NCBI GenBank assembly: GCA_965224745.1
Contig: CBDCZY010000010.1
Span: 712,157-776,156, forward strand
DNA length: 64,000 nucleotides
Source: CBDCZY01 sp965224745
GTDB taxonomy: Bacteria > Pseudomonadota > Gammaproteobacteria > Methylococcales > Methylomonadaceae
Reading direction: 5' to 3'
The position numbers and the translations under genes were made by a program. Below are positions 35,735-44,479 of this stretch, piece after piece; the stretch's first letter is position 1, and the number at the start of each line of letters is the position of its first letter. The notes under the pieces were generated by a model. That model searched no databases and was not told the DNA's origin. It was given only the letters and a program-made list of their open reading frames with translations.

Positions 35735-35887
35735 AGACTTTTGTATGATGATTCATCCGTAAACCGATATTGAAGAAAAAAGTATCCTTAAAACATTAAG
35801 TATAGCGTGATTAATCAGCAATTCAATAATGCTAAGTAAATAGTTTTCACAGAGGGATTGCTGCTTTTGATTGGAAAGTAACTGATT

Positions 35888-36057
35888 TAATTCTACTTTG
35901 TCAGATTACCTAATTCATTTTTTCAAAGATCGTCATTCCGGCAGGGATTGCCGGAATCCAGACTTAATGGATGAATTAAAGCTTGCAATCCGTGGCACTG
36001 GATACCCGTTCCCGACGAGTATGACGGACTTATTGTTAATCTGACAAAGTAGAATTA
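35888..36057. repeat. MITE-like element, copy B
   Basis: 170 bp with perfect 19 bp terminal inverted repeats (TAATTCTACTTTGTCAGAT). It is inverted relative to copy A at 19138 and shares the 31-base block at 35931-35961. It lies between the glycan island and the 3' end of the ccm operon, 118 bp after the ccmI stop. Confidence 0.85.
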
Positions 36058-36175
36058 ACCTCCCTGGTACTGGGTAAGCCGTTCAAAGAGAAGAAGTAGA
36101 CAAAAATTGTCCAAAGAAACTCTCCGTAGCTTACCCTTGTTTGTTATTTAGCATCACAACAAGTAACCACATCCA

Positions 36176-37462
36176 TCATGGGACTACTTTGTTAATGGTT
36201 AAATCCAGGGGCTGGCTCTGACTACTTAAGTTGACTTGCTGCTGCGTGACAAATAAGTCCCCGGACTGAGAAATAGCCTGACCTGAGAAGGAAACGCGGG
36301 CAGTCACATCCACTTCGCTAGCAGATGAAAGCTTAGCAGTCGGCATAACTGCTTTGCTATCGTCCAGAATAATGGTGGTAGGTAAATTCGCAACCGTTAA
36401 TTGTTCAGCAGCTAACGGCATTCTCCCCCCAGCGGGTCTAGCGAATACAAAAATCTTATCGTCTGGTTTTACTTGGTCTTTAAAATTAGGAGAAAGAGCC
36501 AGTTTTACGGTGATTTTAGGTGCCTTTGCAGTTGTAACAGGTGTTACGCTTTCAGCATTGGGCTGTGAGCTGGATTCCGGCATTACGTCTTCGCCCAACC
36601 TGCCCCGTGCAGAAGCGATAGCAGGCTCTAAAAACTGCTTTAACTGTTCTGGTGCTGAGTGGGTCTTGGCTTTTTCCCAAAAGCTAACGGCTTGTTTGAA
36701 ATTATCCTGGTTAAAAGCTTCAATGCCTAAAAGGGTCAGCGAATTCGATTCTTTTGGATCGATTGCCAAGGCTTGCTCAATCGTTTGTTTTATCTCTGGA
36801 GTCATTTGTTCATTACTAGCCAAAAATTTAGCCTGGGCGTATGAGCCTTTAATCGTTGCATAATGAGGTGCTTTTTCTCCCATCATGGTAAAAAGTTCCT
36901 TAAAAACTTCAGCAGCTTTGTTATATTGCTGGGTCATCGAGTATGTTTTCGCAAGCAAAAACCAGTTCGCTATGTCTTTGGGATTTTGTTCGAGTTTTGC
37001 TTCGAGACTGGCAATCGCCTCTTCAAAATCTGGTGCTTTTTGATCGAAAGCGCCTTGCTCTTTAAGAGCCAAATATTCTTTAAAATCTGCCTGCCGACCA
37101 AGCTGTCCATATAATAGCAAGCTGCTTACGATGACAACTAAGCCGAATCCAGTAGCTAGCAGCCAATGTTTTTTGCTGACATCAACGTGCTTGATGGGAA
37201 CATAGTGTTGGTCACGAGCATCAACTAGCAAAGACTTCTCCAGTTCGGTCTTCAGCACAGCATAACCAGCATCATCTAACAAGCCTTGAGAACGTTCGCT
37301 ATCAAGTTCGTTCAGCCTTTCATTGAAGATGGTCACATTGTCTTGTTTTTTGCCGAGATATTGCTTGATTAATTTGTTACGGCTGCCCGACATCATCGGC
37401 CAAAGAATAATCACCAGGGTCAATAGGAGCATTGCCGCAACGGCGAACCAAAATATCGTCAT
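36176..37462 (-). CDS. ccmI: Cytochrome c maturation protein CcmI (CycH)
   Basis: 428 residues. It has two N-terminal membrane helices (3-22 and ~102-122) flanking a cytoplasmic loop, then a periplasmic TPR domain (~130-290), and a C-terminal beta-rich domain (~310-428). CcmI holds apocytochrome c and delivers it to the CcmF/CcmH haem lyase. It is the last gene of the operon and overlaps ccmH by 4 bp. Confidence 0.9.
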   Translation of the reverse strand: MTIFWFAVAAMLLLTLVIILWPMMSGSRNKLIKQYLGKKQDNVTIFNERLNELDSERSQGLLDDAGYAVLKTELEKSLLVDARDQHYVPIKHVDVSKKHWLLATGFGLVVIVSSLLLYGQLGRQADFKEYLALKEQGAFDQKAPDFEEAIASLEAKLEQNPKDIANWFLLAKTYSMTQQYNKAAEVFKELFTMMGEKAPHYATIKGSYAQAKFLASNEQMTPEIKQTIEQALAIDPKESNSLTLLGIEAFNQDNFKQAVSFWEKAKTHSAPEQLKQFLEPAIASARGRLGEDVMPESSSQPNAESVTPVTTAKAPKITVKLALSPNFKDQVKPDDKIFVFARPAGGRMPLAAEQLTVANLPTTIILDDSKAVMPTAKLSSASEVDVTARVSFSGQAISQSGDLFVTQQQVNLSSQSQPLDLTINKVVP

Positions 37463-37983
37463 GGGGTTTTATCACTTTTGTTGTTGAGCAAAGAGTCTAA
37501 TTGCTGTTGTTGTTCATCGGTCAGCGTTTTATCATTATTGGTTTGCTGGCTTGTCCCTCGAAATGATCGGTAACTCAATATCAGCACAACAATCAAGCCT
37601 GATAGCAGCAAAATAGTGGGTCCGTACCAAAGAGCCAGGGTACTTTTATCCAACCGGGGTTTATACAAGACAAAGTCGCCGTAGCGCTCAATCATGTATT
37701 CGACTATATCGTCATCGGAATGGCCTTTGCCTAGCATTTGGTGGATTTTGGCACGTAAATCGTGCGCTATTTCAGCATTAGAATCGGCGATATTTTGATT
37801 CTGGCACTTGGGACAACGAAGCTCGGCTGTTAATTGTTGAAACCTATCGCGCTGTTCATCATTACTGAACTGATAAGTATCTATCGCCGCAAAACTAAGT
37901 TGAGCAGTAATAGCACAGTAACTTATTGCTAGCGCTTTCGAGAAACGAAATAACTTACTAATTAATGGCAACTGATTCATCAA
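37459..37983 (-). CDS. ccmH: Cytochrome c maturation thiol protein CcmH
   Basis: 174 residues. A signal or anchor segment (~12-33) precedes the conserved LRCPKCQNQ motif (C57, C60), which reduces the CxxCH cysteines of apocytochrome c. A membrane helix (~117-137) follows the ERYGDFVLYKP motif. The gene overlaps ccmG by 26 bp and ccmI by 4 bp. Confidence 0.93.
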   Translation of the reverse strand: MMNQLPLISKLFRFSKALAISYCAITAQLSFAAIDTYQFSNDEQRDRFQQLTAELRCPKCQNQNIADSNAEIAHDLRAKIHQMLGKGHSDDDIVEYMIERYGDFVLYKPRLDKSTLALWYGPTILLLSGLIVVLILSYRSFRGTSQQTNNDKTLTDEQQQQLDSLLNNKSDKTP

Positions 37984-38491
37984 TTATCTCTTTAAATTGT
38001 AGCCATACTTGCGGGGTTATAGCACCCACATGACGGAATTTAACGATTCCTTTTGCATCCACCAAATAAGTTTCCGGCGCACCGTAAACACCTAAATCCA
38101 AGCCCAGGCTGCCATTCTCATCAAAGATATTAAATAAATAAGGGTTGCCGAGTTGTTTGAGCCATTCTTTTGCGCTGTCCCGGTCATCCTTATAATTTAA
38201 ACCGATGATATTAATCCCTTGCTCTTCTGTAATCGCCAATAATTCAGGATGTTCCTGTTTGCATGCGGGACACCAAGTCGCCCAAACATTAACCAAAAAA
38301 TGATGGCCAGACACATCTGCATTTGTCAAAAGATGTTCCGGATCTTGTAACGATGCCATTTCGAAATTCGGAAAAGGTTTACCGATTAAAGCCGAAGGTA
38401 ACTCTTTGGGATCAAGGCTTAACCCTTTCCACAAAAAAAAGCTTAGAACGCCAAACAAAAGTAGCGGTAAGAACAACAACAATCTAGGCAT
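37958..38491 (-). CDS. ccmG: Thiol:disulfide interchange protein CcmG (DsbE)
   Basis: 177 residues. An N-terminal membrane anchor (2-21) is followed by a periplasmic thioredoxin fold with WCPAC (C74, C77) and the GVYGAPETYLVD cis-proline region. It passes electrons from CcdA/DsbD to CcmH and apocytochrome. A TTG start 15 bp upstream is possible, but the ATG has GGAG 9 bases upstream. It overlaps ccmF by 8 bp. Confidence 0.93.
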   Translation of the reverse strand: MPRLLLFLPLLLFGVLSFFLWKGLSLDPKELPSALIGKPFPNFEMASLQDPEHLLTNADVSGHHFLVNVWATWCPACKQEHPELLAITEEQGINIIGLNYKDDRDSAKEWLKQLGNPYLFNIFDENGSLGLDLGVYGAPETYLVDAKGIVKFRHVGAITPQVWLQFKEIIDESVAIN

Positions 38492-40451
38492 GCACAACTT
38501 CTCCAATTTTTATTTTACTGGTCGCTTTGCGATAGCGTTTGTCGATCACGGTCAGTAAACCACCAAACGCAATCATGATGCCTCCGAGCCATAACCAGCG
38601 AACAAAAGGCTTATAGTGAATGCGAATAGCCCATGCTCCTTGACCAAGTGATTCGCCCATCGCAACATAAATGTCTCGAAATAATCCTGCATCAATCGCC
38701 GCTTCAGTCATCACAGAAGACTGCACATTGTAGCGACGCTTTTCCGGGAATAATGTGAGCAATAGTTTATTGTTTTTTCTGACCTGAATCTCTCCACGGT
38801 CTGCCGTATAATTTGGCCCTTTAATCTTCGACGCACCCTTGAATTGAAATTCATAACCGGCAAACACCAACTTTTCGCCTGGTTCCATTCGAATATCACG
38901 CTCTTCGTTGTAAACAGAAACCAGGGTGATACCCACTGCCACAACAGCTACACCGATATGCGAAACAAGCATGCCGTAATAACTGAGAGGTAATTTAGTT
39001 ATTCTGTTTGCTAAATTACTTGAGTTTTTGAGTTTGTGATAAAAATCAAGCAGCATTGTCAACACCAACCAGGTAGCGACCGACATGCCTAGTGACACTT
39101 TAAAATCAAAACCCTTGCCATAGGCCAGAGGGAATATCACCCCGCAAACCAAGCTTACTAAGGCTGGCAACCACAATGCTTTAATGACATGGTTGAGTGC
39201 CGTTTGTCGCCATCTAACCGCAACTGAAGCACCTAATGCTAACGCCATAACGCTCATAATCGGCACAAACAGCGCATTAAAATAAGGTGGGCCAACTGAT
39301 ATTTTTCCGCCTCCCAGGGCATCTAAAAGCAATGGATAGAGTGTTCCGAGCAATACTGTCATGGCTACCACGACCAAGAACACATTATTGATCATTAGTA
39401 ACGTTTCTCGTGACAGTAGTGCAAATTTTGATTCGCTTTTTACGTTCGGCGCTTTAATGGCATAAAGCGTTAGCGAGCCGCCGATAGTAATACCCAACAA
39501 CACCAAAATAAACAGCCCTCTTTCCGGATCACTGGCAAAAGCATGCACTGAAGTAAGGACACCGGAACGAACCAAGAATGTTCCTAGCAGGCTGAGAGAA
39601 AAAGCAAAAATCGCCAGCAATACCGTCCAGCTCTTGAATACACCTCTTTTTTCAGTAACGGCTAAAGAATGAACCAAAGCAGTACCCACTAACCAAGGCA
39701 TAAAAGAAGCGTTTTCGACCGGATCCCAAAACCACCAGCCTCCCCAACCTAATTCGTAGTAGGCCCACCAACTGCCAAGCGTTATTCCCATACCGAGAAA
39801 AGCCCAGGCTATGTTGGTCCATGGCCTTGACCATCGCGCCCATGCTGCATCAAGTTTACCGGACAATAAAGCGGCAATAGCAAAGGCAAAAGCAACTGAA
39901 AAGCCGACATACCCCATGTATAGCATTGGTGGATGCAAAATAAGGCCGATATCTTGTAACAACGGATTCAAGTCAGCGCCGTCAACAGGAAAGCGCGGTA
40001 AATAACGTTCGAAAGGACTAGATGTCATCAAGGTGAATAAGATGAACCCTGCAGCGATCATGCCCATAACCGACAGCACACGCGCCAGCATATCGAGTGG
40101 TAACGCTTTACTAAACAAACTTACCGCTAATGTCCAACCACCTAAAATAAAAGCCCACAGTAACAAGGAACCTTCGTGCCCACCCCAAACTGCACTCAAT
40201 TTGTATTGCATCGGTAATTGGCTATTGGAGTGATTAGCGACATAGGTGACGGAGAAGTCATCGATAGCAAAAGCATAACCCAGACATAAAAAACTGATCA
40301 ATAAAAACAAGAATTGACCTCTTGCCAATGGTTTGGCAAAGCTCATCCATAAAACATTATTGGTAACGGTACCGAACAATGGAACAACAGCTAGCAGGCA
40401 GGCCAAGCAAAAGGCCAGTATTAAAGCAAATTCGCCCAACTCTGGAATCAT
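38484..40451 (-). CDS. ccmF: Cytochrome c haem lyase subunit CcmF
   Basis: 655 residues, ~15 membrane helices. The tryptophan-rich WWD domain (GSWWAYYELGWGGWWFWDPV) is near residue 235, with the periplasmic haem-ligand histidines in surrounding loops. CcmF takes haem from holo-CcmE and, with CcmH/I, ligates it to apocytochrome c. Its length is standard. It overlaps both ccmE and ccmG. Confidence 0.96.
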   Translation of the reverse strand: MIPELGEFALILAFCLACLLAVVPLFGTVTNNVLWMSFAKPLARGQFLFLLISFLCLGYAFAIDDFSVTYVANHSNSQLPMQYKLSAVWGGHEGSLLLWAFILGGWTLAVSLFSKALPLDMLARVLSVMGMIAAGFILFTLMTSSPFERYLPRFPVDGADLNPLLQDIGLILHPPMLYMGYVGFSVAFAFAIAALLSGKLDAAWARWSRPWTNIAWAFLGMGITLGSWWAYYELGWGGWWFWDPVENASFMPWLVGTALVHSLAVTEKRGVFKSWTVLLAIFAFSLSLLGTFLVRSGVLTSVHAFASDPERGLFILVLLGITIGGSLTLYAIKAPNVKSESKFALLSRETLLMINNVFLVVVAMTVLLGTLYPLLLDALGGGKISVGPPYFNALFVPIMSVMALALGASVAVRWRQTALNHVIKALWLPALVSLVCGVIFPLAYGKGFDFKVSLGMSVATWLVLTMLLDFYHKLKNSSNLANRITKLPLSYYGMLVSHIGVAVVAVGITLVSVYNEERDIRMEPGEKLVFAGYEFQFKGASKIKGPNYTADRGEIQVRKNNKLLLTLFPEKRRYNVQSSVMTEAAIDAGLFRDIYVAMGESLGQGAWAIRIHYKPFVRWLWLGGIMIAFGGLLTVIDKRYRKATSKIKIGEVVHA

Positions 40452-40891
40452 TTTAAATCTCCTTGTGTTTTAGCTTGTTGCAAACTATCAGCGACTTCCG
40501 GCGGCATATAATTCTCATCATGTTTAGCTAAAACTTCCACGGCTTGAAACACACCCTGTTTATCCATAGAACCTTGCGCAATGATACCCTGCCCTTCTTT
40601 GAATAAATCAGGCAAAATCCCGGTGAAAGCCACAGGAACTTCTTGTGCAAAATCGGTCAAATTAAAGGTAACCAACAACGTTTCGCTCGCTCGCTTAACG
40701 CTGCCTTTGACGACCATGCCGCCAATGCGAATACGCGTATCAGTCGGCGCTTCACCTTTAGCAATTTGCGAAGTAGAATAAAATAAATTGATGTTTTGGT
40801 TAAGCGCATACATTGTCAAACCAACAGCGGTGCCAGTTCCCACTAATAATAGCAAGATAATGATGAGTCTTTTTTTTCGTTTCTGCTTCAT
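40448..40891 (-). CDS. ccmE: Haem chaperone CcmE
   Basis: 147 residues. It has one N-terminal membrane anchor (8-28), an OB-fold beta barrel (GGMVVKGSVKR), and the haem-binding site LAKHDENYMPPEV with the covalent haem histidine at about 124. The flexible C-terminal tail is short. It overlaps ccmD and ccmF by 4 bp each. Confidence 0.95.
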   Translation of the reverse strand: MKQKRKKRLIIILLLLVGTGTAVGLTMYALNQNINLFYSTSQIAKGEAPTDTRIRIGGMVVKGSVKRASETLLVTFNLTDFAQEVPVAFTGILPDLFKEGQGIIAQGSMDKQGVFQAVEVLAKHDENYMPPEVADSLQQAKTQGDLK

Positions 40892-41070
40892 AATGTACTG
40901 GAATCACGTCGAAGTCGACGTTTGGCGTCAATAAAAAATCTCCGCCTTTTTAGCCAGACGGACACGCAGTTATAAAAAATGACGAATACAGCAATGGCAT
41001 AACTGAGCCAAACATAAAGCCCATGCCCACCCATTGCAATAAAGTCTTGAAAAGTTGCAAAATGTCCCAT
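40888..41070 (-). CDS. ccmD: Haem exporter accessory protein CcmD
   Basis: 60 residues with a single membrane helix (~18-38) and a basic cytoplasmic tail, matching the small CcmD protein that stabilises the CcmABC release complex for holo-CcmE. Sequence conservation in CcmD is weak. The FxAMGGHGLYVWLSY segment and its place between ccmC and ccmE make the call secure. Confidence 0.92.
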   Translation of the reverse strand: MGHFATFQDFIAMGGHGLYVWLSYAIAVFVIFYNCVSVWLKRRRFFIDAKRRLRRDSSTL

Positions 41071-41074
41071 GCTG

Positions 41075-41830
41075 TTATTCTTGTTGTTGTTCTACTAAAG
41101 TTTTTACCCAACCGTTGCGCTTTTCGCGTACCAGTGTTTCAGTGCGGGCGCTAGACATTAAAACCACTGCAAAAAAACAATAAAACCCGATGACCATGAT
41201 GAGCAGTGGCATCCACATTTCAGACGGCATCGCCGGCTTTTCGGTTAACTTAAAGGTGGCTGGCTGGTGCAAGGTATTCCACCATTCCACTGAATATTTT
41301 ATAATAGGGATATTGACAACGCCTACGATAGCCAGCACTGCAGCCGCACGATCCCCACTATTCTCATTCTCAAAGGCAGAATGCAAAGCAATTACTCCGA
41401 AATATAAAAACAGCAGCACTAACATTGAGGTCAAACGAGCATCCCAAACCCACCAGGCACCCCAGGTCGGTTTACCCCATATCGCGCCGGTTAATAGCGC
41501 CAATATAGCAATAGATGCGCCAACAGGGGCACAACATTTTGCAATGACATGGGCCATTTTAATTTTCCAAATTAATCCGATTGCACCAGCTAACGCCATC
41601 AATATATAACATGATTGTGCCAGAATGGCAGAAGGCACATGAATAAAGATAATTCTGTAGCTATTCCCTTGCTGATAATCAGGTGGCGCAAACACCAAAC
41701 CCCATACAGCGCCAACTGCCAACAACAGTAGTGCCATAATGCTAAACCAGGGCAATAATTTACCGCATATTTCATAAAACCAACGAGGCGATGCCAGTTG
41801 ATAAAACCATTGTGGCATTCTTATCTTCAT
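41075..41830 (-). CDS. ccmC: Haem-handling membrane protein CcmC
   Basis: 251 residues, six membrane helices. The WWD haem-binding motif is WGAWWVWDARLTS at ~128, flanked by periplasmic histidines (FIHVPSA, LHQPA). CcmC loads haem onto CcmE. It is followed 4 bp later by ccmD. Confidence 0.96.
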   Translation of the reverse strand: MKIRMPQWFYQLASPRWFYEICGKLLPWFSIMALLLLAVGAVWGLVFAPPDYQQGNSYRIIFIHVPSAILAQSCYILMALAGAIGLIWKIKMAHVIAKCCAPVGASIAILALLTGAIWGKPTWGAWWVWDARLTSMLVLLFLYFGVIALHSAFENENSGDRAAAVLAIVGVVNIPIIKYSVEWWNTLHQPATFKLTEKPAMPSEMWMPLLIMVIGFYCFFAVVLMSSARTETLVREKRNGWVKTLVEQQQE

Positions 41831-41846
41831 ACTTATTTTCTTTCTC

Positions 41847-42515
41847 TTAACGACAAACGCTTATCCTCAAAGAGGCTGCGACCGCAAATGGCGCCAACAT
41901 AATACTGATGACCAAAATGGCTCCGAGCAAAGCTAACTGACCCTGGTAAGGCAGTCCCATAGCACCAGCTTGAACAGCACTGGTGCCAAAAATCAATACC
42001 GGTATGTACAGTGGCAAAACCAGTAACGAAATCAGCACACCTCCTTTGCGCAGTCCAACGGTTAATGCCGCACCGATAGCCCCAATGAAGCTTAGCGATG
42101 GTGTTCCCAGTAGCAAACTGCCAATTAAAACAGCAAGCCCTTTTGTCGGTAAAAAAAGCATCATCGCTAACACGGGTGATAGAAGCGCCAATAAAAACCC
42201 GCTGATTAACCAATGCCCCACCATTTTAGCTAAAACAATTAATAACAAAGACTTAGGGCTAAGCAGCATTTGTTCCAGTGACCCATCATCGAAATCTGTT
42301 CTGAATAGACTATCTATAGAGAGTAAAGTTGCCAACAACGCTGCAATCCAAATTACGCCCGGCGCCAACTTAGCCAAAAAAACGCTTTCGGGACTCACTC
42401 CGAGCGGAAACAACACACCGACCATAATAAAGAAAGCCAATGGATTCATAATGTCATTCCGATGCCTAAAAGCCGCTAACAAATCCCGACGAATGGTGGC
42501 CCACAATAGCATCAC
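41847..42515 (-). CDS. ccmB: Haem exporter permease subunit CcmB
   Basis: 222 residues, six membrane helices, CcmB family. The conserved FRTDFDDGSLEQMLLSP loop is at ~70. With CcmA it forms the ABC module that releases holo-CcmE from CcmC/D. It overlaps ccmA by 4 bp. Confidence 0.95.
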   Translation of the reverse strand: MMLLWATIRRDLLAAFRHRNDIMNPLAFFIMVGVLFPLGVSPESVFLAKLAPGVIWIAALLATLLSIDSLFRTDFDDGSLEQMLLSPKSLLLIVLAKMVGHWLISGFLLALLSPVLAMMLFLPTKGLAVLIGSLLLGTPSLSFIGAIGAALTVGLRKGGVLISLLVLPLYIPVLIFGTSAVQAGAMGLPYQGQLALLGAILVISIMLAPFAVAASLRISVCR

Positions 42516-43180
42516 GCAGTTACAACCTCATCTAAATTGATATGTCTTAAGTTCGCACCGGGTAGTGATAAATCATGATGTGTCGTTACAATGACTGAGC
42601 CACCGGCTTGAGCGTGCTGGCTTAGCAAGGTCTCTTTTTCTTTAACGGCTTGCTTGTCCAAGGCTGTGAATGGCTCATCCAAGATCCACAGCGGAGCGCT
42701 ACTCATATGCAACCGGGCAAGGCTTACTCTTCGTTGTTGACCCGCTGATAAGGTATAGCTCAATACATCTTCATAACCGTAGAGTCCAACTTTTTTCAAC
42801 GCAGCTTTAACGGTCATTTTAGTCAAGCTTGGGTGAAGACTGACCAACCACTCGAGATTTTCTTCAGGTGTAAGAGCTAATTTAACGGTAGGTGCATGCC
42901 CTATATAGAGGATAGATCGACTAAAGTCTTCTTGAGCTTTATCATATGGCTCTTGCCGCCATAAAACCTGTCCATCGAAGTCATCTGATAAACCGCATAA
43001 AACTCTCAAAAGAGTCGTTTTACCGCTACCATTTTGGCCTTCAATCTGAATAAGTTCACCCGCTGACAAAGAGAAGTTTAAATTTTCAAACAACATTCTC
43101 TCATCTCTTTCACAGCATAAGTCCACGCCCTCGAATATGATTTCGTTGTTTTTGTTATGGTCGTTAAAATTATTATTCAA
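42512..43180 (-). CDS. ccmA: Haem exporter ATPase CcmA
   Basis: 222 residues. Walker A is GQNGSGKTTLL, the signature is YTLSAGQQRRVSLAR and Walker B is LWILDEPFTALD. It is the first gene of the ccm operon. The start is uncertain: the reading frame opens with a TTG and an asparagine-rich leader of ~14 residues without a clear ribosome site. No ATG lies between it and the conserved IIFEGVDLCCERDE. Confidence 0.9.
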   Translation of the reverse strand: MNNNFNDHNKNNEIIFEGVDLCCERDERMLFENLNFSLSAGELIQIEGQNGSGKTTLLRVLCGLSDDFDGQVLWRQEPYDKAQEDFSRSILYIGHAPTVKLALTPEENLEWLVSLHPSLTKMTVKAALKKVGLYGYEDVLSYTLSAGQQRRVSLARLHMSSAPLWILDEPFTALDKQAVKEKETLLSQHAQAGGSVIVTTHHDLSLPGANLRHINLDEVVTA

Positions 43181-43867
43181 TTTTGCTGTAACCGCTTAAT
43201 CAATAGCAAGCTGTACCACATTTAAATGACGATCTATACCAAATCTATACCATGATAACGACACCCCAGCTTAATTTAATTCACTAACAAACCAGGCCTG
43301 GTTTTGTGCTTTTACTCTCTTCACACGAGGCAAACATTAAGTTAGCAAAGAATAAATCGTACTATCACAACCCATAATAATGCTTGATTTATATCTGAAT
43401 GTCCAGAAACAATGAGCCGTGTGGTTTTGAGGGAAAAAACAAAAATTAAACTACGTTATTTAACGGTTATTTTCGGCTATTTAACCCATTTTTATATATG
43501 CATAATGACGAAACAAATCTTTTAGCTCTTTCTTTTCTCACCAAATTTAATACTCCCACTTATATTTCTTCTTTCAGACTTTTCTAACTACATTTCTAAA
43601 TCATAATGTATGTCCCTTTTGTTTTCTCAGAGAAAACAAAGTATTATTATTTAATAACAATAAGATAACGAATAGTATACCCCCAGTATTCTGATTAATT
43701 ACCGACGTTTTATCACACAGTTTGTTGCCAGATAAACTAACCCTGGCTGATACTAAAATAAAATTGAGTATTTTATATTTGTATTTATAGTCTGTTACAA
43801 TCAGCCCGTGCATATTTCTTGCAAAGAGAAAATGCTATTCATTTATTATTTTGAGGTTAAAAACCAC
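43181..43867. other. Intergenic region between ccmA and the small exported protein
   Basis: 687 bp, AT-rich. It should hold the promoters of the two divergent units. It has a short direct repeat (ATCTATACCA at 43232 and 43243) and a perfect 10 bp stem with a CAG loop at 43618-43640 that lacks a T tract. I recognise no gene or known RNA family. Confidence 0.5.
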
Positions 43868-44251
43868 ATGATTAAAATTATTCAAAGAATCTTATTTGCA
43901 GTTGTAATGTCTTCGTCAATGCTTATCGTTTCTGGACTGTCTACTACAGCGATGGCTGCTGAAGACGCTGCTGGCGTTAGAAGAGGCATCATGGATACCA
44001 TGTCTCATCTCATGAAAGGCATAAAAGCAGCAGATAGCAAAGATCAAGAAGCAACCATGACTCACATCAACGGTGCACGTCAATCCAGTAAAGAAGTTAC
44101 CGGCGACACGTTTGGCGCAAAACTCCAGATTGGTTCTGATACTGTTTTGCAAGCTAAAAGAGCGGCTAAAGCAGGAGATTTAGAAGGCGCTTCCAAAGCA
44201 TTAAATGATGCTTTAGCGGTCTACAAAAAAATGGAAGAAATAGCGCTTTAA
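43868..44251 (+). CDS. Small exported helical protein of unknown function
   Basis: 127 residues from the ATG preceded by a GAGG site; an upstream in-frame ATG would add 20 residues before the signal peptide and is unlikely. Residues 1-29 are a Sec signal peptide (cleavage probably after TTAMA). The mature ~98 residues are almost entirely predicted helix and contain no cysteine. Histidine and methionine residues are grouped near the start (GIMDTMSHLMKG). The size recalls periplasmic four-helix bundles, but I do not recognise a family. It lies alone between ccmA and glpQ. Confidence 0.7.
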   Translation: MIKIIQRILFAVVMSSSMLIVSGLSTTAMAAEDAAGVRRGIMDTMSHLMKGIKAADSKDQEATMTHINGARQSSKEVTGDTFGAKLQIGSDTVLQAKRAAKAGDLEGASKALNDALAVYKKMEEIAL

Positions 44252-44276
44252 ATTTTTTAGCGACCATATATTTATA

Positions 44277-44315
44277 CGTTCAGACTAGATTAGAATGTTA
44301 AATCAAGTCTGGACG
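44277..44315 (+). terminator. Possible terminator hairpin
   Basis: CGTTCAGACT pairs with AGTCTGGACG (one G-T pair) across a long loop, 25 bp after the stop of the small exported protein. There is no T tract, so termination is uncertain. Confidence 0.35.
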
Positions 44316-44479
44316 CGTTAATATCCCCTCAAAATAACAGCTTGTTTTTTATCATTTTTAATCCTTCCTAAGAACTCAACCTGCTTTTCCTTTAATTGGT
44401 TTTTAAACTGCCATTGCTAGCAGTTGGTCTATTTCTCCATTATCATAAGACATTGTGGTTTTTATCATTGATTGTCTAA

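Noticed and set aside
41833..42213. 126-codon open frame overlapping ccmB
   Set aside because: Shadow of ccmB in another frame, with tryptophan/cysteine-rich composition and no family match; ccmB itself is clear.
43601..43813. 70-codon open frame on the minus strand upstream of the small exported protein
   Set aside because: AT-rich region, no ribosome site, overlaps the hairpin at 43618 and the promoter region of the plus-strand gene.
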